DNA from: Aspidapion aeneum
Taxonomy: Eukaryota; Arthropoda; Insecta; Coleoptera; Brentidae
Assembly (NCBI GenBank): GCA_963576565.1
Contig: OY755038.1
Coordinates: 138,270,989-138,334,988 of the forward strand
Direction: 5' to 3'
Length of the DNA: 64,000 nt
The position numbers and the translations under genes were made by a program. Position 1 is the stretch's first letter; the number at the start of each line of letters is the position of its first letter. This document shows, piece after piece, positions 22,533 to 34,688 of the stretch. The notes under the pieces are model-generated. The model had not been told where the DNA came from. It did no database searches and saw only the letters and a list, made by a program, of their open reading frames with translations.

Positions 22533-23351
22533 ATTTGCAAAAAGGTTTGGTAGTTTTGTGGTGATGGGTCTAGATTTTCGAGTTCGGCATCTAGATTAAC
22601 TGAGTATACGGGCCAATTTGGATTTTTAAAATTAAAACTTCTTCGAAAAGTTATCTCAGCTGTTTTGATGACTGAATAGACTTGAACTCCAATAGATCTG
22701 TGTTGAGTGTTTGGCAATGACTCATACAAGTGTTTTATATGAGTCTTGGATCTTTTGGCTCACAAAGCAGTTATGGGGATTATAGTGGCGTTTCCAGTTC
22801 TTGCTGTTAAACGAGCACGGCAACGGATCGTGGAGAAGAGAAAGTTTGTTGACTTCTGCCCACTCTTCCAGAAGTTGCCCATATGTATCGGTTTCATTAT
22901 AGCCCCACGATGTGGTGTGAGAGTTAAAATCTCCAACGATAAACTAAATCTCCTGTCTCCCATAGTTCTCCGGCATTTCTAGTTTCAGTGATTTGTCAGG
23001 GGGTTTGTAAACGGATGATATGGTAAAAGCTCCGTTTTCGATTGTGATTATTTCAGCATCGTCATGTTAGTACTTACAAAAATGGTGCTACCATACTTGT
23101 TATGGAGGGATTCGACGGCAAGACGCATACCACCAATATTGGGCCTGTTCCCTTTTTTATCTCTGTGCGTTTCCTGAAGGCATAGTACGCCCCATTTATG
23201 TGTTTGGCATAGTTGAGAGATAAGGTCTTGTTTATCTTTCGTGATACCCTCGATGTTCAGGCTAACAATTGTCAGGGTTGGCTCTGACAAGAGCCTATTG
23301 TTCAGATCGTTTTGCATTGGTTTCCGCTGTTGGAAGGATTGGCCACTGTCT

Positions 23352-23405
23352 ATATCAATCATACATACATAAAAGCAATAAAAGAACTATACAAAGGGTC
23401 AAAAT
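23352..23405 (+). pseudogene. Continuation of the RTE RT frame beyond the Jockey insertion
   Basis: Reads NHTYIKAIKELYKGSKSKI, the segment expected directly after FVDLQKAYDTVP...VRAN in this RT family, then is cut by the satellite array. It shows that the two halves belonged to one element. Confidence 0.8.
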
Positions 23406-26400
23406 CTAAAATAAAAATTAAGTTCCTTGAAAACGGAAGCAGGAACAAATTATTTGTTAACACATATTGGTAGTACTCTTTAGGTACTATAAGTAACTGA
23501 AAAAATCTGTGGCCCTCTTGTTAGTTTTTGAGATGCAGGGTGAAAACTATATGAAACACGATTAACTTAATTGCAAATAAAAATTCAATTTCTCGAAAAC
23601 GGAAGCAGCAACAAATTATTTGTTAACACATATTGGTAGTACTCTTTAGGTACTATAAGTCACTAAAAAAAATCTATGGCCCTCTTGTTAGTTTCTGAGA
23701 TACAGGGTGAAAACTATATGAAACACGTTTACTTTATTGCAAATAAAAATTCAATGTCTCGAAAACGGAAGCAGCAACAAATTATTTGTTAACACATATT
23801 GGTAGTACTCTTTGGGTACTATAAGTAGCTGAAAAAAATTTGTGGCCCTCTTGTTAGTTTTTGAAATACAGGGTGAAAACTATATGAAACACGTTTAACT
23901 TTATTGCAAATAAAAATTCAATTTCTCGAAAACCAAAGCAGCAACAAATTACTCGTTAACACATACTGGTAGTACTCTTTAGGTACTATAAGTAACTGAA
24001 AAAAATCCGTGGCCCTCTTGTTAGTTTTTGAGATACAGGGTGAAAACTATATGAAACACGTTGAACTTTATAGCAAATAAAAATTCAATTTCTCGAAAAC
24101 GGAAGCAGCAACAAATTATTTGTTAACATATGTTGATAGTACTCTTTAGGTACTATAAGTCACTAAAAAAAAATCTGTGGCCCTCTAGTTAGTTTTTGAG
24201 ATACAGGGTGAAAACTATATGAAACACGTTTAACTTTATTGCAAATAAAAATTCAATTTCTCGAAAACGGAAGCAGCAACAAATTATCTGTTAACACATA
24301 TTGGTAGTACTCTTTAGGTACTATAAGTAACTGAAAAAAATCTGTAGCCCTCTTGTTTGTTTTTGAGTTACAAAGTGAAAACTATATGAAACACGTTGAA
24401 CTTTATAGCAAATAAAAATTCAATTTCTCGAAAACGGAAGCAGCAACAAATTATTTGTTAACACATATTGATAGTACTCTTTAGGTACTATAAGTCACCA
24501 AAAAATATCTGTGGCCCTCTAGTTAGTTCTTGAGTTACAGGGTGAAAACTATATGAAACTCGTTGAACTTTATAGCAAATAAAAATTCAATTTCTCGAAA
24601 ACGGAAGCAGCAACAACTTAATTGTTAACACAAATTGGTAGTACTCTTTAGTTACTATAAGTAACTGAAAAAAATCTGTGGCCCTCTTGTTAGTTTTTGA
24701 GATACAGGGTGAAAACTATATGAAACAAGTTGAACTTTATTGCAAATAAAAATTCAATTTCTCGAAAACGGAAGCAGCAACAAATTATTTGTTAACACAT
24801 ATTGGTAGTACTCTTTAGGTACTATAAGTAACTGAAAAAAATCTGTGGCCCTCTTGTTAGTTTTTGAGATACAGGGTGAAAACTATATGACACACGTTTA
24901 ACTTTATTGCAAATAAAAATTCAATTTCTCGAAAACGGAAGCAGCAACAAATTATTTGTTAACACATGTTGGTAGTACTCTTTAGGTACTATAAGTCACT
25001 AAAAAAAATCTGTGGCCCTCTTGTTAGTTTTTGAGATACAGGGTGAAAACTATATAAAACACGTTTAACTTTATTGCAAATAAAAATTCAATTTCTCGAA
25101 AACGGAAGCAGCAACAAATTATTTGTTAACACATATTGGTAGTACTCCTTAGGTACTATAAGTCACTAAAAAAAATCTGTGGCCCTCTTGTTAGTTTTTG
25201 AGAAACAGGGTGAAAACTATATGAAACACGTTTAACTTTATTGCAAATAAAAATTCAATTTCTCGAAAACGGAAGCAGCAACAAATTATTTGTTAACACA
25301 TATTGGTAGTACTCTTTAGGTACTATAAGTAACTGAAAAAAATCTGTGGCCCTCTTGTTAGTTTTTGAGATGCAGGGTGAAAACTATATGAAACACGATG
25401 AACTTTATAGCAAATAAAAATTAAATTCAATTTCTCGAAAACGGAAGCAGCAACAAATTATTTGTTAACACATATTGATAGTACTAATTAAGTGCTACAA
25501 TTAACTGAAAAAAATCTGTGGCCCTCTAGTTAGTTTGTGGGGTGAAAACTATATGAAACACGTTGAACTTTATAGCAAATAAAAATTAAATTCAATTTCT
25601 CGAAAACGGAAGCAGCAACAAATTATTTGTTAACACATATTGATAATACTCTTTAAGTACTACAATTAACTGAAAAAAATCTGTGGCCCTCTAGTTAGTT
25701 TGTGAGATACAGGGTGAAAACTATATGAAACACGTTTAACTTTATTGCAAATAAAAATTAAATTCAATTTCTCGAAAACGGAAGCAGCAACAAATTATTT
25801 GTTAACACATATTGGTAGTACTCTTTAGGTACTATAAGTAACTGAAAAAAATCTGTGGCCCTCTTGATAGTTTTTGAGATACAGGGTGAAAACTATATAA
25901 AACACGTTTAACTTTATTGCAAATAAAAATTCAATTTCTCGAAAACGGAAGCAGCAACAAATTATTTGTTAACACATATTGGTAGTACTCTTTAGTTACT
26001 ATAAGTAACTGAAAAAAATCTGTGGCCCTCTAGTTAGTTTTTGAGATACAGGGTGAAAACTATATGAAACACGTTTAACTTTATTGCTAATAAAAATTCA
26101 ATTTCTGAAAAACGGAAGCAGCAACAAATTATTTGTTAACATATATTGATAGTACTCTTTAGGTAATATAAGTCACTAAAAAAAATCTGTGGCCCTCTAG
26201 TTAGTTTTTGAGTTCCAGGATGGAAACTATATGAAACACGTTGAACTTTATAGCAAATAAAAATTCAATTTCTCGAAAACGGAAGCAGCAACAAATTATT
26301 TGTTAACACGTATTGGTAGTACTCTTTAGGTACTACAATTGACTGAAAAAAATCTGTGGCCCTCTAGTTAGTTTTTGAGTTCCAGGGTGGAAACTATATG

Positions 26401-26990
26401 AAACACGTTGAACTTTATAGCAAATAAAAATTCAATTTCTCGAAAACGGAAGCAGCAACAAATTATTTGTTAACACGTATTGGTAGTACTCTTTAGGTAC
26501 TACAATTAACTGAAAAAAATATGTGGCCCTTTAGTTAGTTTTTGAGATACAGGGTAAAAACTATATGAAACACGTTGAACTTTATAGCAAATAAAAATTC
26601 AATTTCTCGAAAACGGAAGCAGCAACAAATTCTTTGTTAACACATATTGGTAGTACTCTTTAGGTACTACAAGTAACTGAAAAAAATCTGTGGCCCTCTT
26701 GTTAGTTGAGATACAGGGTGAAAACTATATGAATCACGTTGAACTTTATAGCAAATAAAAATTCAATTTGTCGAAAACGGAAGCAGCAACAAATTATTTG
26801 TTAACATATATTGATAGTACTCTTTAGGTACTATAAGTCACTAAAAAAATCTGTGGCCCTCTAATTAGTTTTTGAGTTACACAAACACGTTGAATTTTAT
26901 AGCAAATAAAAAAATGTATTTTTCGAAAACGGAAGCAGCGACAAATTTTCAATTTACATACACATTTAGTGCTATTTGAGCGCTAGGAAG
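23405..26990 (-). repeat. Right satellite array, about 21 monomers, inverted
   Basis: Reverse-complement of the left array monomer, with the anchor GCAGCAACAAATTATTTG every 166-167 bp from about 23440 to 26945. Two or three units near 25420, 25590 and 25755 carry a small local duplication (AAATTAAATTCAATTT). It is longer than the left array by about eight to nine units, so the arms are unequal. Confidence 0.9.
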
Positions 26991-27211
26991 TGTAAAAACA
27001 ACTCTGTGGCCCTCCAGTTGGGTTTAGAAATACAGTACAAAATATGTTATTTTTATTTTTGTTTTAATCGTACGATTGGAATTAAATAATTTGATTTACA
27101 CGATGCAATGAAAGACTCTTAGCAACAAATTATGCTTTTTGTTTGAGATTAATATCTTTAAACACTACCGAGATACAAGGTGACCCCTCAACTTTACTCG
27201 GCGCACAGCGC
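26990..27211 (-). repeat. Outer right arm, first part (before the P element)
   Basis: Matches 15575-15790 in reverse: CTCCAGTTGGGTTTAGAAAT, the CGTACGATTGGAATTAAAT run and CAACTTTACTCGGCGCACAG. It breaks off where the P element enters. Confidence 0.85.
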
Positions 27212-27544
27212 ACAGTGGCAGAGAACATATAACATCTAAAGAACCTTCGCCAAATCGCTCAATCGCGAGCCCAGTTAAACTTTGCCAGAAGAAGAGGGCT
27301 CTGCGATCGTTTCCTTGCGAGTTTGAATTCACAATGAGAACTCGGCTTTCGCGCCACGTTTCGTCAGTGGCGGAGGCATGCAAGGCTCCTGTTCAGATAC
27401 ACCATTAAGGTAACCATGTTTTAAACGATTTTTATTAACTTCACAGAGCCTGGCGATGTCTGTCATCAAATCTAGCGATTTATTTTTGACACACTTCCCG
27501 TGAACCGATTTTAATGAAATTTAGCAAAGTAGTGTAGGTCCGAT

Positions 27545-28215
27545 GACGATACAATACTATGAAAACAGATGGGTGGTAGAAGGTGGTTAAGGGGTGTAAA
27601 AGGGATAAATCCATAACTTTGAAACCAAATCAGATATGACCATGCGGTTTTCAGATTTATGATTTGGTGTAATAATACAATTTTATTTAAAAATATCGGA
27701 AATACGGGGGTAGGTGAGGGGTGTAAGGGAGGGCAATTCAGAACTTTAAAACCAAAACAGATACAAACATGCGGTTTTCAGATGTATGATTTGATCGGGT
27801 GACAATACAATTTTCTGAACAAAAATTGGAAGTAGGGGCTGGTAAGGGGTAAGGGCTGTAAAGGGGGTAAATTTAGAACTTTGTAAAAATACAAATAAAA
27901 ACATGCCGTTTTCAGATTTATGATTTGTTCTGGTGACAATATAATTTTATGACAAAAAAACGGCGGTAGAGGGACGTCAGGGCTGTAAAGGGGGTAAATT
28001 CATAACTAGTAATCAAAACAGACACGAATATGCGATTTTCAGTTTTATATATTTATTATGATTTGATCTCCATTTTATGAAAAAAAAAACGGAATAAACT
28101 GGTTGGTGAGAAGTGTAAAGAGGTAAATTCTGACCTTTGATATTTAAATAAATACGAACATGCGGTTTTCAGATTTATGTTTTGTTCTGCTGACAATATT
28201 ATTTTATGAAAGAAA
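27545..28215 (+). repeat. Tandem repeat, ~130-bp unit, five diverged copies, in the P element
   Basis: The anchor ATGCGGTTTTCAGATTTATG recurs in altered form at about 27640, 27770, 27901, 28031 and 28160. Units also share a GGGTGTAAAGGGGGTAAAT block. Confidence 0.75.
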
Positions 28216-28392
28216 CGGAGGTATCGCATGATAAACTTAGGATTGAGGAATGGGATTGTATAAAATTGACAGAAAAGAAACCTTGTAATCATGAGGCACT
28301 ACTAGAAATGGAAAGGCTGTGAAAGCCATAATTATACATCTTGCATACTTCTGTTTTTTTAATATTTTTTTTTTTTTAAATAATATAAATCT

Positions 28393-28719
28393 ATATTTTT
28401 AGTTAAACGATTTTTTTCGAAAATTGTACTAAAAAGTAAAAATACCTTACAAGATTTCTGTTGACACATTATATATTTTTAAGTTCAATGCAAAGTCGGG
28501 GTAAATTATTAAAGATATTGCACCCATCAATTCTACGTTCGGGATAAAAATGTGGCGCGTATACATCTCAATTTGATCTTTAATAATCACGCCACGATTT
28601 TAAAAATATCTAATGTACCAGTAACGCCATTGGTACATCTAGACAGTAGTAATCTAGCAAATTATTTTAATTTTTTTTTGTGAAATTTTATAATAAAATC
28701 GTTTAACTAAAAAAATATA
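28393..28719. mobile_element. MITE with TTTTTAGTTAAACGAT ends
   Basis: Left TATTTTTAGTTAAACGAT and right ATCGTTTAACTAAAAAAATA are inverted repeats 327 bp apart, flanked by TA-rich DNA. No coding content. It lies inside the P element, so it inserted later or was carried along. Confidence 0.65.
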
Positions 28720-29299
28720 TATATATATTTATTTTATTGCAAAAAATCATGGCATTTTACTAAATCTCACCACATTAATTTTAGACCGATCAAAATAAAG
28801 TTTTTTATTCGGAGGAAGTTTTCAGAGAAAAGATAAAATAAAAACTGTCATGCAGTACATATTAATTACCACAATAAACATACTTCCTTAAACTCTAACA
28901 TACCTACTTATATAGCGTGCGTCTAGGAGGAAATTAGCGTCATTCCAAGGCCAGTGAAATGCTCTGTTTTTCTTATTAATTATTGATTTAAAAATTTCCA
29001 ACTGCGGTGGCAAAAATATTCAAAACTAACCAAAATGTTAACAATTGATACTATTTTTACCGAAGATTTTAAAATTTTTTTATAATTTTCGCTTGCAGCA
29101 TCAAGTTTTTCAGTTTTTACCAAAATGTTTTTTCGCGGCGCCATGTGTTATAAAATTTTCGCTACACCATTTCTTTGCAATTTTTTTTCTATAAGGGCGA
29201 AACAATTAACTCTCAACACTTAATAGATAGACCCTCGTTAGACTAAGCTTTCGAGCTACCCACGAAAAAATACGAGAGAAACGAGACCATTTTTATCCC

Positions 29300-29870
29300 T
29301 GTAGCTACGAAAACTTGTTGGGTGTATATAAGTTGAACGTATATTGCAAAGCTTCTTTATTTTTCGCATTATTCTTTTGCAAAATGGCCCGGCTGGTTAT
29401 CCTGTAAAAGGCATTGAAACATCCAATATATGCCCAGGCGATGCCCTCGAAGTCCACTAACTTTGGTGAAAAACATCTTTGACAACCCAAAAAAAGCTCC
29501 GGTCATTTTAAAGAATTTTTGACGACCTACCCAGCAATGGATCGGAAAAGCCCAGGCAATTCCCGCAAGGCGCGGGAAATGCCCAGACAAGGCCCCCGCA
29601 ATGCCCCGGAAGTGCCCCTATATGTACGCCAAATTATAAGACGACGTTGCGTCGCGTCTGCGACAAGATAGACGCTATACTGGGCTGACAACGAAGTAGC
29701 CCGAATGGTCACCCTAACTTTCTCAAGCCAATAAAATTATAGGAAGAGCGGGCGTGTGTCGCGAAACTTAAAATTATTACAGGAATCAATCTAATTTCAA
29801 AAAATAAATAAAAAATAAATAAATTTATAGAAAAAAAGCAATTAAAAAACTAGCGAGTTGATACGGGATC
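29300..29870. other. GC-richer segment upstream of the THAP exon
   Basis: The motif GCCCAGGC followed by an ATGCCC- or ATTCCC-type block recurs near 29438 and 29550, with GC-rich runs to 29630. Minus-strand frames here are repetitive and not credible genes. It may be the 5' region of the THAP gene, but no promoter element can be fixed. Confidence 0.3.
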
Positions 29871-29943
29871 ATTGCGTGAACAGTTTACTCAATTAGAATT
29901 GAGCTTTTTCCTTCTAGCATCTATGTACGCTAATTGCCTCAAA

Positions 29944-30330
29944 ATGTCGACCCAAACATGTTCATATTGGAACTGTTTAAACTATGTGGTTAAAAACAGA
30001 GAACTTTCATTTTTTAAATTCCCTATAAAAGACAAAAGTAGGTGTGATCAGTGGAAGCAAAACTGTGGAAATTCAGGCATTTTAATCAAAAAATATCAAA
30101 GTGCACTTGTCAAAACTTTTTGTTGTACATTGTCCCAAACTTTGGTTTGAACATTGTCCCAATCATTTTGATATTATTTTAAATACCTTAGTAAAAATGA
30201 AAATTTACAGAAGTTTAGTTTTGGAATCAAAAAGACTTGAAGCAAAGCCAAAGAAACAGACAAAAGATAAAAATACCGAAGCCAATATTAAACCCCACCG
30301 CATAGTTAGGATTTTGTCATCAAAGTAATA
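29944..30330 (+). pseudogene. THAP zinc-finger domain, degenerate
   Basis: From an ATG at 29944 the frame gives MSTQTCSYWNCLNYV with the first ligand pair C-x4-C, then LSFFKFPIKDKSRCDQW, the conserved F-FP and W region of a THAP domain. The second ligand pair appears in the next frame as HCPNHF (C-x2-H-F) near 30150-30167, so there is a frameshift near 30110. An in-frame 24-bp tandem duplication also repeats the HCP segment. A basic tail rich in K follows to the stop at about 30328. THAP domains bind the terminal sequences of P-type transposons; this one lies inside a P-type element. Confidence 0.7.
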
Positions 30331-30900
30331 GTTTTCGGCGAAAATTTTTTTTTTGCGTATCCTAGCAATATCGTCGTGATGTCTGTCTGAGTGTGTGTGT
30401 GTGTGTATTTTTTTTCTGTCCGTAACACGATAGCTCCTAAACCGCTGACCCGATTTTCATAAAATTTTCAGTTATTATAATGTTCGACACTCTAACGAGC
30501 GTATTAGATTTTGGTCAAAATCCATTAATGCTAATGACAGGTTTTTGACAATTAAACAATTTAAAAAATGCTAACTTTTTAACGGAGCATCGCATCAATA
30601 TGCGGAGTATAGTAGACTGCATTTAGCTCAATAATTTGTGTTATAACCAAAGACTTCGTAGGAGCTTTAGTTTCTGAGATATTTACAAAAAACTGTTTTC
30701 AAGGCTGATTATCATAGCTTTACTTGAAGTGTGCTGATAGACTAGGAAGGTATCAGATCTGTCATGGATCCATTTATTTTGTTTTAATTTCTGCTCATTT
30801 AAATAGTTCTAAGATTAGATAAGTGGAAGCCCCAGGTTTGTCAGTTTTTGCTCATTTTATGTGGCTTTAATGGTCGTAATTTACACATTATTTTGTAATA
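30330..30900. other. Non-coding P-element interior with a GT microsatellite
   Basis: Includes a (GT)n run at about 30387-30406 and a GTCCGTAACACGATAGCTCC...CCGATTTTCATAAAATTTTC stretch that resembles motifs at 2400, 54230 and 57660. No gene seen. Confidence 0.4.
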
Positions 30901-32430
30901 CCGTAGTCGACCCAAATTCCGTCACTTTAAGCCCCTTAGTATTCATGGACTGACTTTTAAGATGATATACAATGTTCTATGTGTTGATATATTGAATTAT
31001 TTTTACTTGTGCTGAAACTTTGGACATTTGATTAAACAGTGTATTCTATTTTGAGAATTTAAATCTTACTATATTTTTTTAGTAAATAAAAAAAGTTAAA
31101 GATCCTAAATTTCTAATTCCGTCAAAGTGCTTACCTAAACTCCGACGTAGTTTTGACTTGAATTCCGTCATATGATAAAATGGTTTCTAAAAACAATCTA
31201 TAACAAATACAACTAATGCTAATTCTTACATAAATTCATCAAATATTTGTAGGAGTTTTTCATGCACACCATTAAACGTGAAACTCTAATGGGTTCGTCA
31301 ATAAAATATTTTTATTACCACTTCAAATGAGTTGCTTAAAAAACCAAAAAAAACTAATTACCAAATGTTGTGGTAGTATATGTCTGTGTGTCAGTATAAC
31401 TGTTCTAGGATTATCTGTCGGTCTATCTGTCTGACTGTAACATAACTAAAACTTCGCTTAACCTATAACTATGGTATTCGAAATGATAATTAATAGTTTT
31501 AAGTGGGGTGGAGCCTTGTAAGGTATTTATTTCTTACAGTAAACAGAATATTTGGAGCAAAAATTCTGGATAGGTAGGTATTTTTCGTAAGATATGAAAA
31601 GGGAACAGCCTGCTTCATAACCCAGCAAACGTGAAAATCACAAGCCGTCATTGTCGTAACCTGGGTATAAAAAACATATGACGGAATTTGAAATTTAAAT
31701 TTTTTTATTTATTGAAGGTTTTATCATCTTAGATTTTTTGTCTTTAGATGGTTGTTGATATGGAAAAAACTGAACTTTAAAAAAATTGTTGCCTACCAGA
31801 ACTCCGTCACCCTTATTTTTTACAAAAATAAAATAATGGGAAAGCCGTCGTAGCCCCACAGCCTGAATTCCGACACATTGAATTTAAAACACATTTTCAG
31901 AGAAAACAGCTCAAAAAGCCTGTGACGGAATTTGGGATTTACAAAATATGATCAAATGTGATGTATGAAAAAAACTAATTTGAATAGACATTGTTTTTGT
32001 TGGGAATTCCGTCACTCCTTTCGGATTTCCGACTCAATGGTTTTTTGTAACCCAAACCCCGCCACCCCCTTTTTATTAAAAATAATCGAAAAAAGGAATA
32101 AAATTTAGGTTAAAAACTTATCTACGGACATTAGATAATAATATAATAAAGTACCTAAGATCTTAGATTAAATGAATACGTGCAAGGGGCTTATCTTATA
32201 ATAAAATGCAACGTTCCGCTTCGACACTTGACGCACGACTAAAAGAATTTTTCGCGCGCAGCTTCCTTTTAAACAATACAGCTGAAGTTTGCGCACAGTG
32301 TTGCAAGATATATAGGTGAACTGATAAAAATATTTTTTCGGAATTCCATTGTACGATTAGCTTAATAATTCAAAACATTTCTAAATAGTGACGGAATTCA
32401 GGTGGGTGACGGAATTCGGGTTGAGTACGG
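30901..32430. mobile_element. mariner/Tc1-like non-autonomous element with AATTCCGTCA repeats
   Basis: The left end CCGTAGTCGACCCAAATTCC and reversed right end CCGTACTCAACCCGAATTCC are matching TIRs of about 24 bp flanked by TA. The TIR core AATTCCGTCA recurs inside in both orientations (near 31113, 31163, 31680, 31803, 31866, 31922, 32006, 32386, 32410). At 1530 bp there is no transposase frame. It is inserted in the P element. Confidence 0.75.
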
Positions 32431-34688
32431 TAGTAGGGCTTTGTATTTTAACACGTTTTAGGTTTAAGTAAAAAATGCTTTTTTTATTGATTTTTCTTTG
32501 AAAAAGTTAAAAACCATATTGAAAATGGTTTTTTTTTTCTAAGCAGTGTTAATACTTTTTACACAAGTACACAACTGCAGGTCATAATGCCATTGTTTTT
32601 AACTTTGAGATACTTTGGTATAAACATAAATTCTGTATCTGTAAAAACAGTGTTTTTTGACAAAAAAATATTTTTACTTTTTCTACCTCTATTCTATCTA
32701 TTTCTATCTAATTCCATAAGGTGGGGTGTGAAAAGTTTGTGAACTTGCTTCTTAAATATTTAAACTTTTGTGATTTTTTCAAAGCTTAAAAGTGATTTTT
32801 AGGTAGGAGAAACCTTAATTTTTGCAAAAAGAATAAACTTAAAAGTTTAAAGGTTAAAAGAATCGTTTAGAAATTTTACTTGTTAAGAATCGGTTTTAAC
32901 GGGACTCGTACGAGTCTTTGAAATACATTTCCTGTTTTTTTTCAAGTGAAGATTTTTTTAATTGACATTAAAAAAATATTCAGTTTTTACTTGGTGGGTT
33001 GGGACAGCGAACATATAACTTTATATTTTCGATAGTCGAAAATTTATACAAGTGAAAAATTTACATTCAAAATTTTAAAGTTTATTTTATTTCTTTAAGG
33101 AATATTTTTAAATTAGGTAACGCTCAAAACTTTTGTTTTTAATTAACATGTAAAGTCACTTTTGCAGTTTCGTTGGATCTTTGAAAATATACTTGTACAG
33201 TTTAACAAGATATTGATTAAAGAAAGGACCACCTAAAATTGTATATAATTCCGATCCTGTACCAACTATCAAAGTGGTGTATTTGAAAACTTTAATTCAG
33301 TTCTCATTTGACGTGTTTCGGCGTAAAAAAAAGTGTAAAAAAAAGCGAAAAAAAAATATTTTACAAGTGTGGAGAAAATAAGAGAACTTTAAAAAAGTGG
33401 GCGAGTGTACAAGGTCAGATTTATATACACTTTTGGGTGGTTTCTCCACTTGGCCAGTACTCTATAAAACGTTTTTAACAAAATCAATCGACTATTATAC
33501 ATGGTGTCTCAGTCCACCCGTCAACCCCTTTGAAAACTTGAGGAAAAAGTTTTTTTAACGATCCAAAAAATTACTCGAGTACGCTCTTTCGATTGGTGGT
33601 AGATGTTTTCAACTTTCGGAGTCGACCGGAAGTGGCCTATTTAAGCCTGGAGTTCGTTTTTCAACTACGGATTGGCATATATTAAAAAAAAGAAAAAAAT
33701 GTTTGAAATAAAAGGTACGTATTTTCTTGCGTAGAATCTGAATCCGTTGCAAAATTATGTCAAAGCAATTTAATCAAAATGCAAGCAGCCATAATATTTA
33801 CGATTCCAAACTCTGTTAACTTTCCGGAATTTTGTGTTTTTTAAATATTGTTTTTATTTTAATTAAACAAATAATAATAAGAAATACACTTTAGTTACGT
33901 TTCTTTATTATTTGTAATTATTTATTATTTGTAATTATTTATTTTATTTTTAAACCTAAATAGCATTTTCCAATTACCAAAATTAGTACATAAATAAAGC
34001 TCATTATAAGTCTTGTTGTAAGGCCCGCCCGATAAGAAGGCCGGGGGATGTCAAAAACTAAAAAGACTAAATATCAACTGAAATGTATCTAACTACCTAC
34101 TATAATGTAATGCCTTAGTTTTTAGAAAATATTTTCTAATGCTGGTTAATGGGATTTATTTTTGGGCCTTATTGAAAGTATTGTTGGCACATGTTTATCT
34201 TGGAGGGTCTTATTACCGACATGTATCAAATATTAAAGCTCAATGCCATTTATATGTTCTATGTCAATGTACAATATTATATTTTTTTTAATATTTCTAT
34301 ATGTGTTTTTTTTATGGGGTTAGTTGGATAACTCTATAAAGCATTGGAAATTGTCACAGAAATATTAGCTTCTACTTTTGTCTTAACATAATTCAGTCGT
34401 AAAAAAAAGTGAGCCTTATACCCCTCATCTACTTTACATCACTGTAATATTCTATTAATTTTTTAAGATTTAACTCAAAAAACTATCAAAGTTAACAAAG
34501 TACATAACTTAAAATGTATACCTAGCTTATTTGAATAAAAGTTACATATTACTTACTTACATTTTCATAAACCCCGTTTTCCTATTTATTAGTTAAAAAA
34601 ATAACGTTTTTAATTTGAAAAAAGGCGTAAACGCCAAATTCTAAGATACCTTCGAATAAAAAAAAACCTTTAAAAATTTTTATAAACC
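32431..34688. other. Non-coding P-element interior, nothing recognised
   Basis: AT-rich with stops in all frames. One slightly richer patch (33520-33680) holds no credible gene. Confidence 0.4.

Larger units (their letters stand above)
20202..23351 (-). pseudogene. Jockey/R1-type non-LTR retrotransposon ORF2, decayed
   Basis: On the minus strand the order is EN, RT, then a C-terminal cysteine-rich/RNase-H-like region. EN begins near 23275 with TIVSLNIEGI and LCLQETHRDKKG, and has FIVGDFNSHTTSWGYNE near 22900-22945. The EN-RT linker is SKRYIPRGCRQHFIPGL. RT starts FTIKELDKGINSLKNGKAAG near 21890, then QGSVLAPILFNLYTN and FVYADDLGI near 21220-21310. The end carries LNRIRTGVAP, CDCEAIQDMEHLLICP and ALNTARYW near 20240-20456. 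A T-run at 20202-20210 is the poly(A) tail in this orientation. ATATC flanks both ends (20197-20201 and 23352-23356), and removing the insert reconnects the RTE frame. Several frameshifts and stops make it non-functional. Confidence 0.85.

Noticed and set aside
15821..26990. CRISPR array
   Set aside because: The regular repeats are contiguous 166-167-bp monomers with no unique spacers, in a eukaryotic transposon-rich context. They are satellite arrays.
15821..26990. Centromere
   Set aside because: Nucleosome-length monomers and a higher-order pattern are suggestive, but the arrays are short, inverted about a loop, and bounded by element ends with a target duplication.
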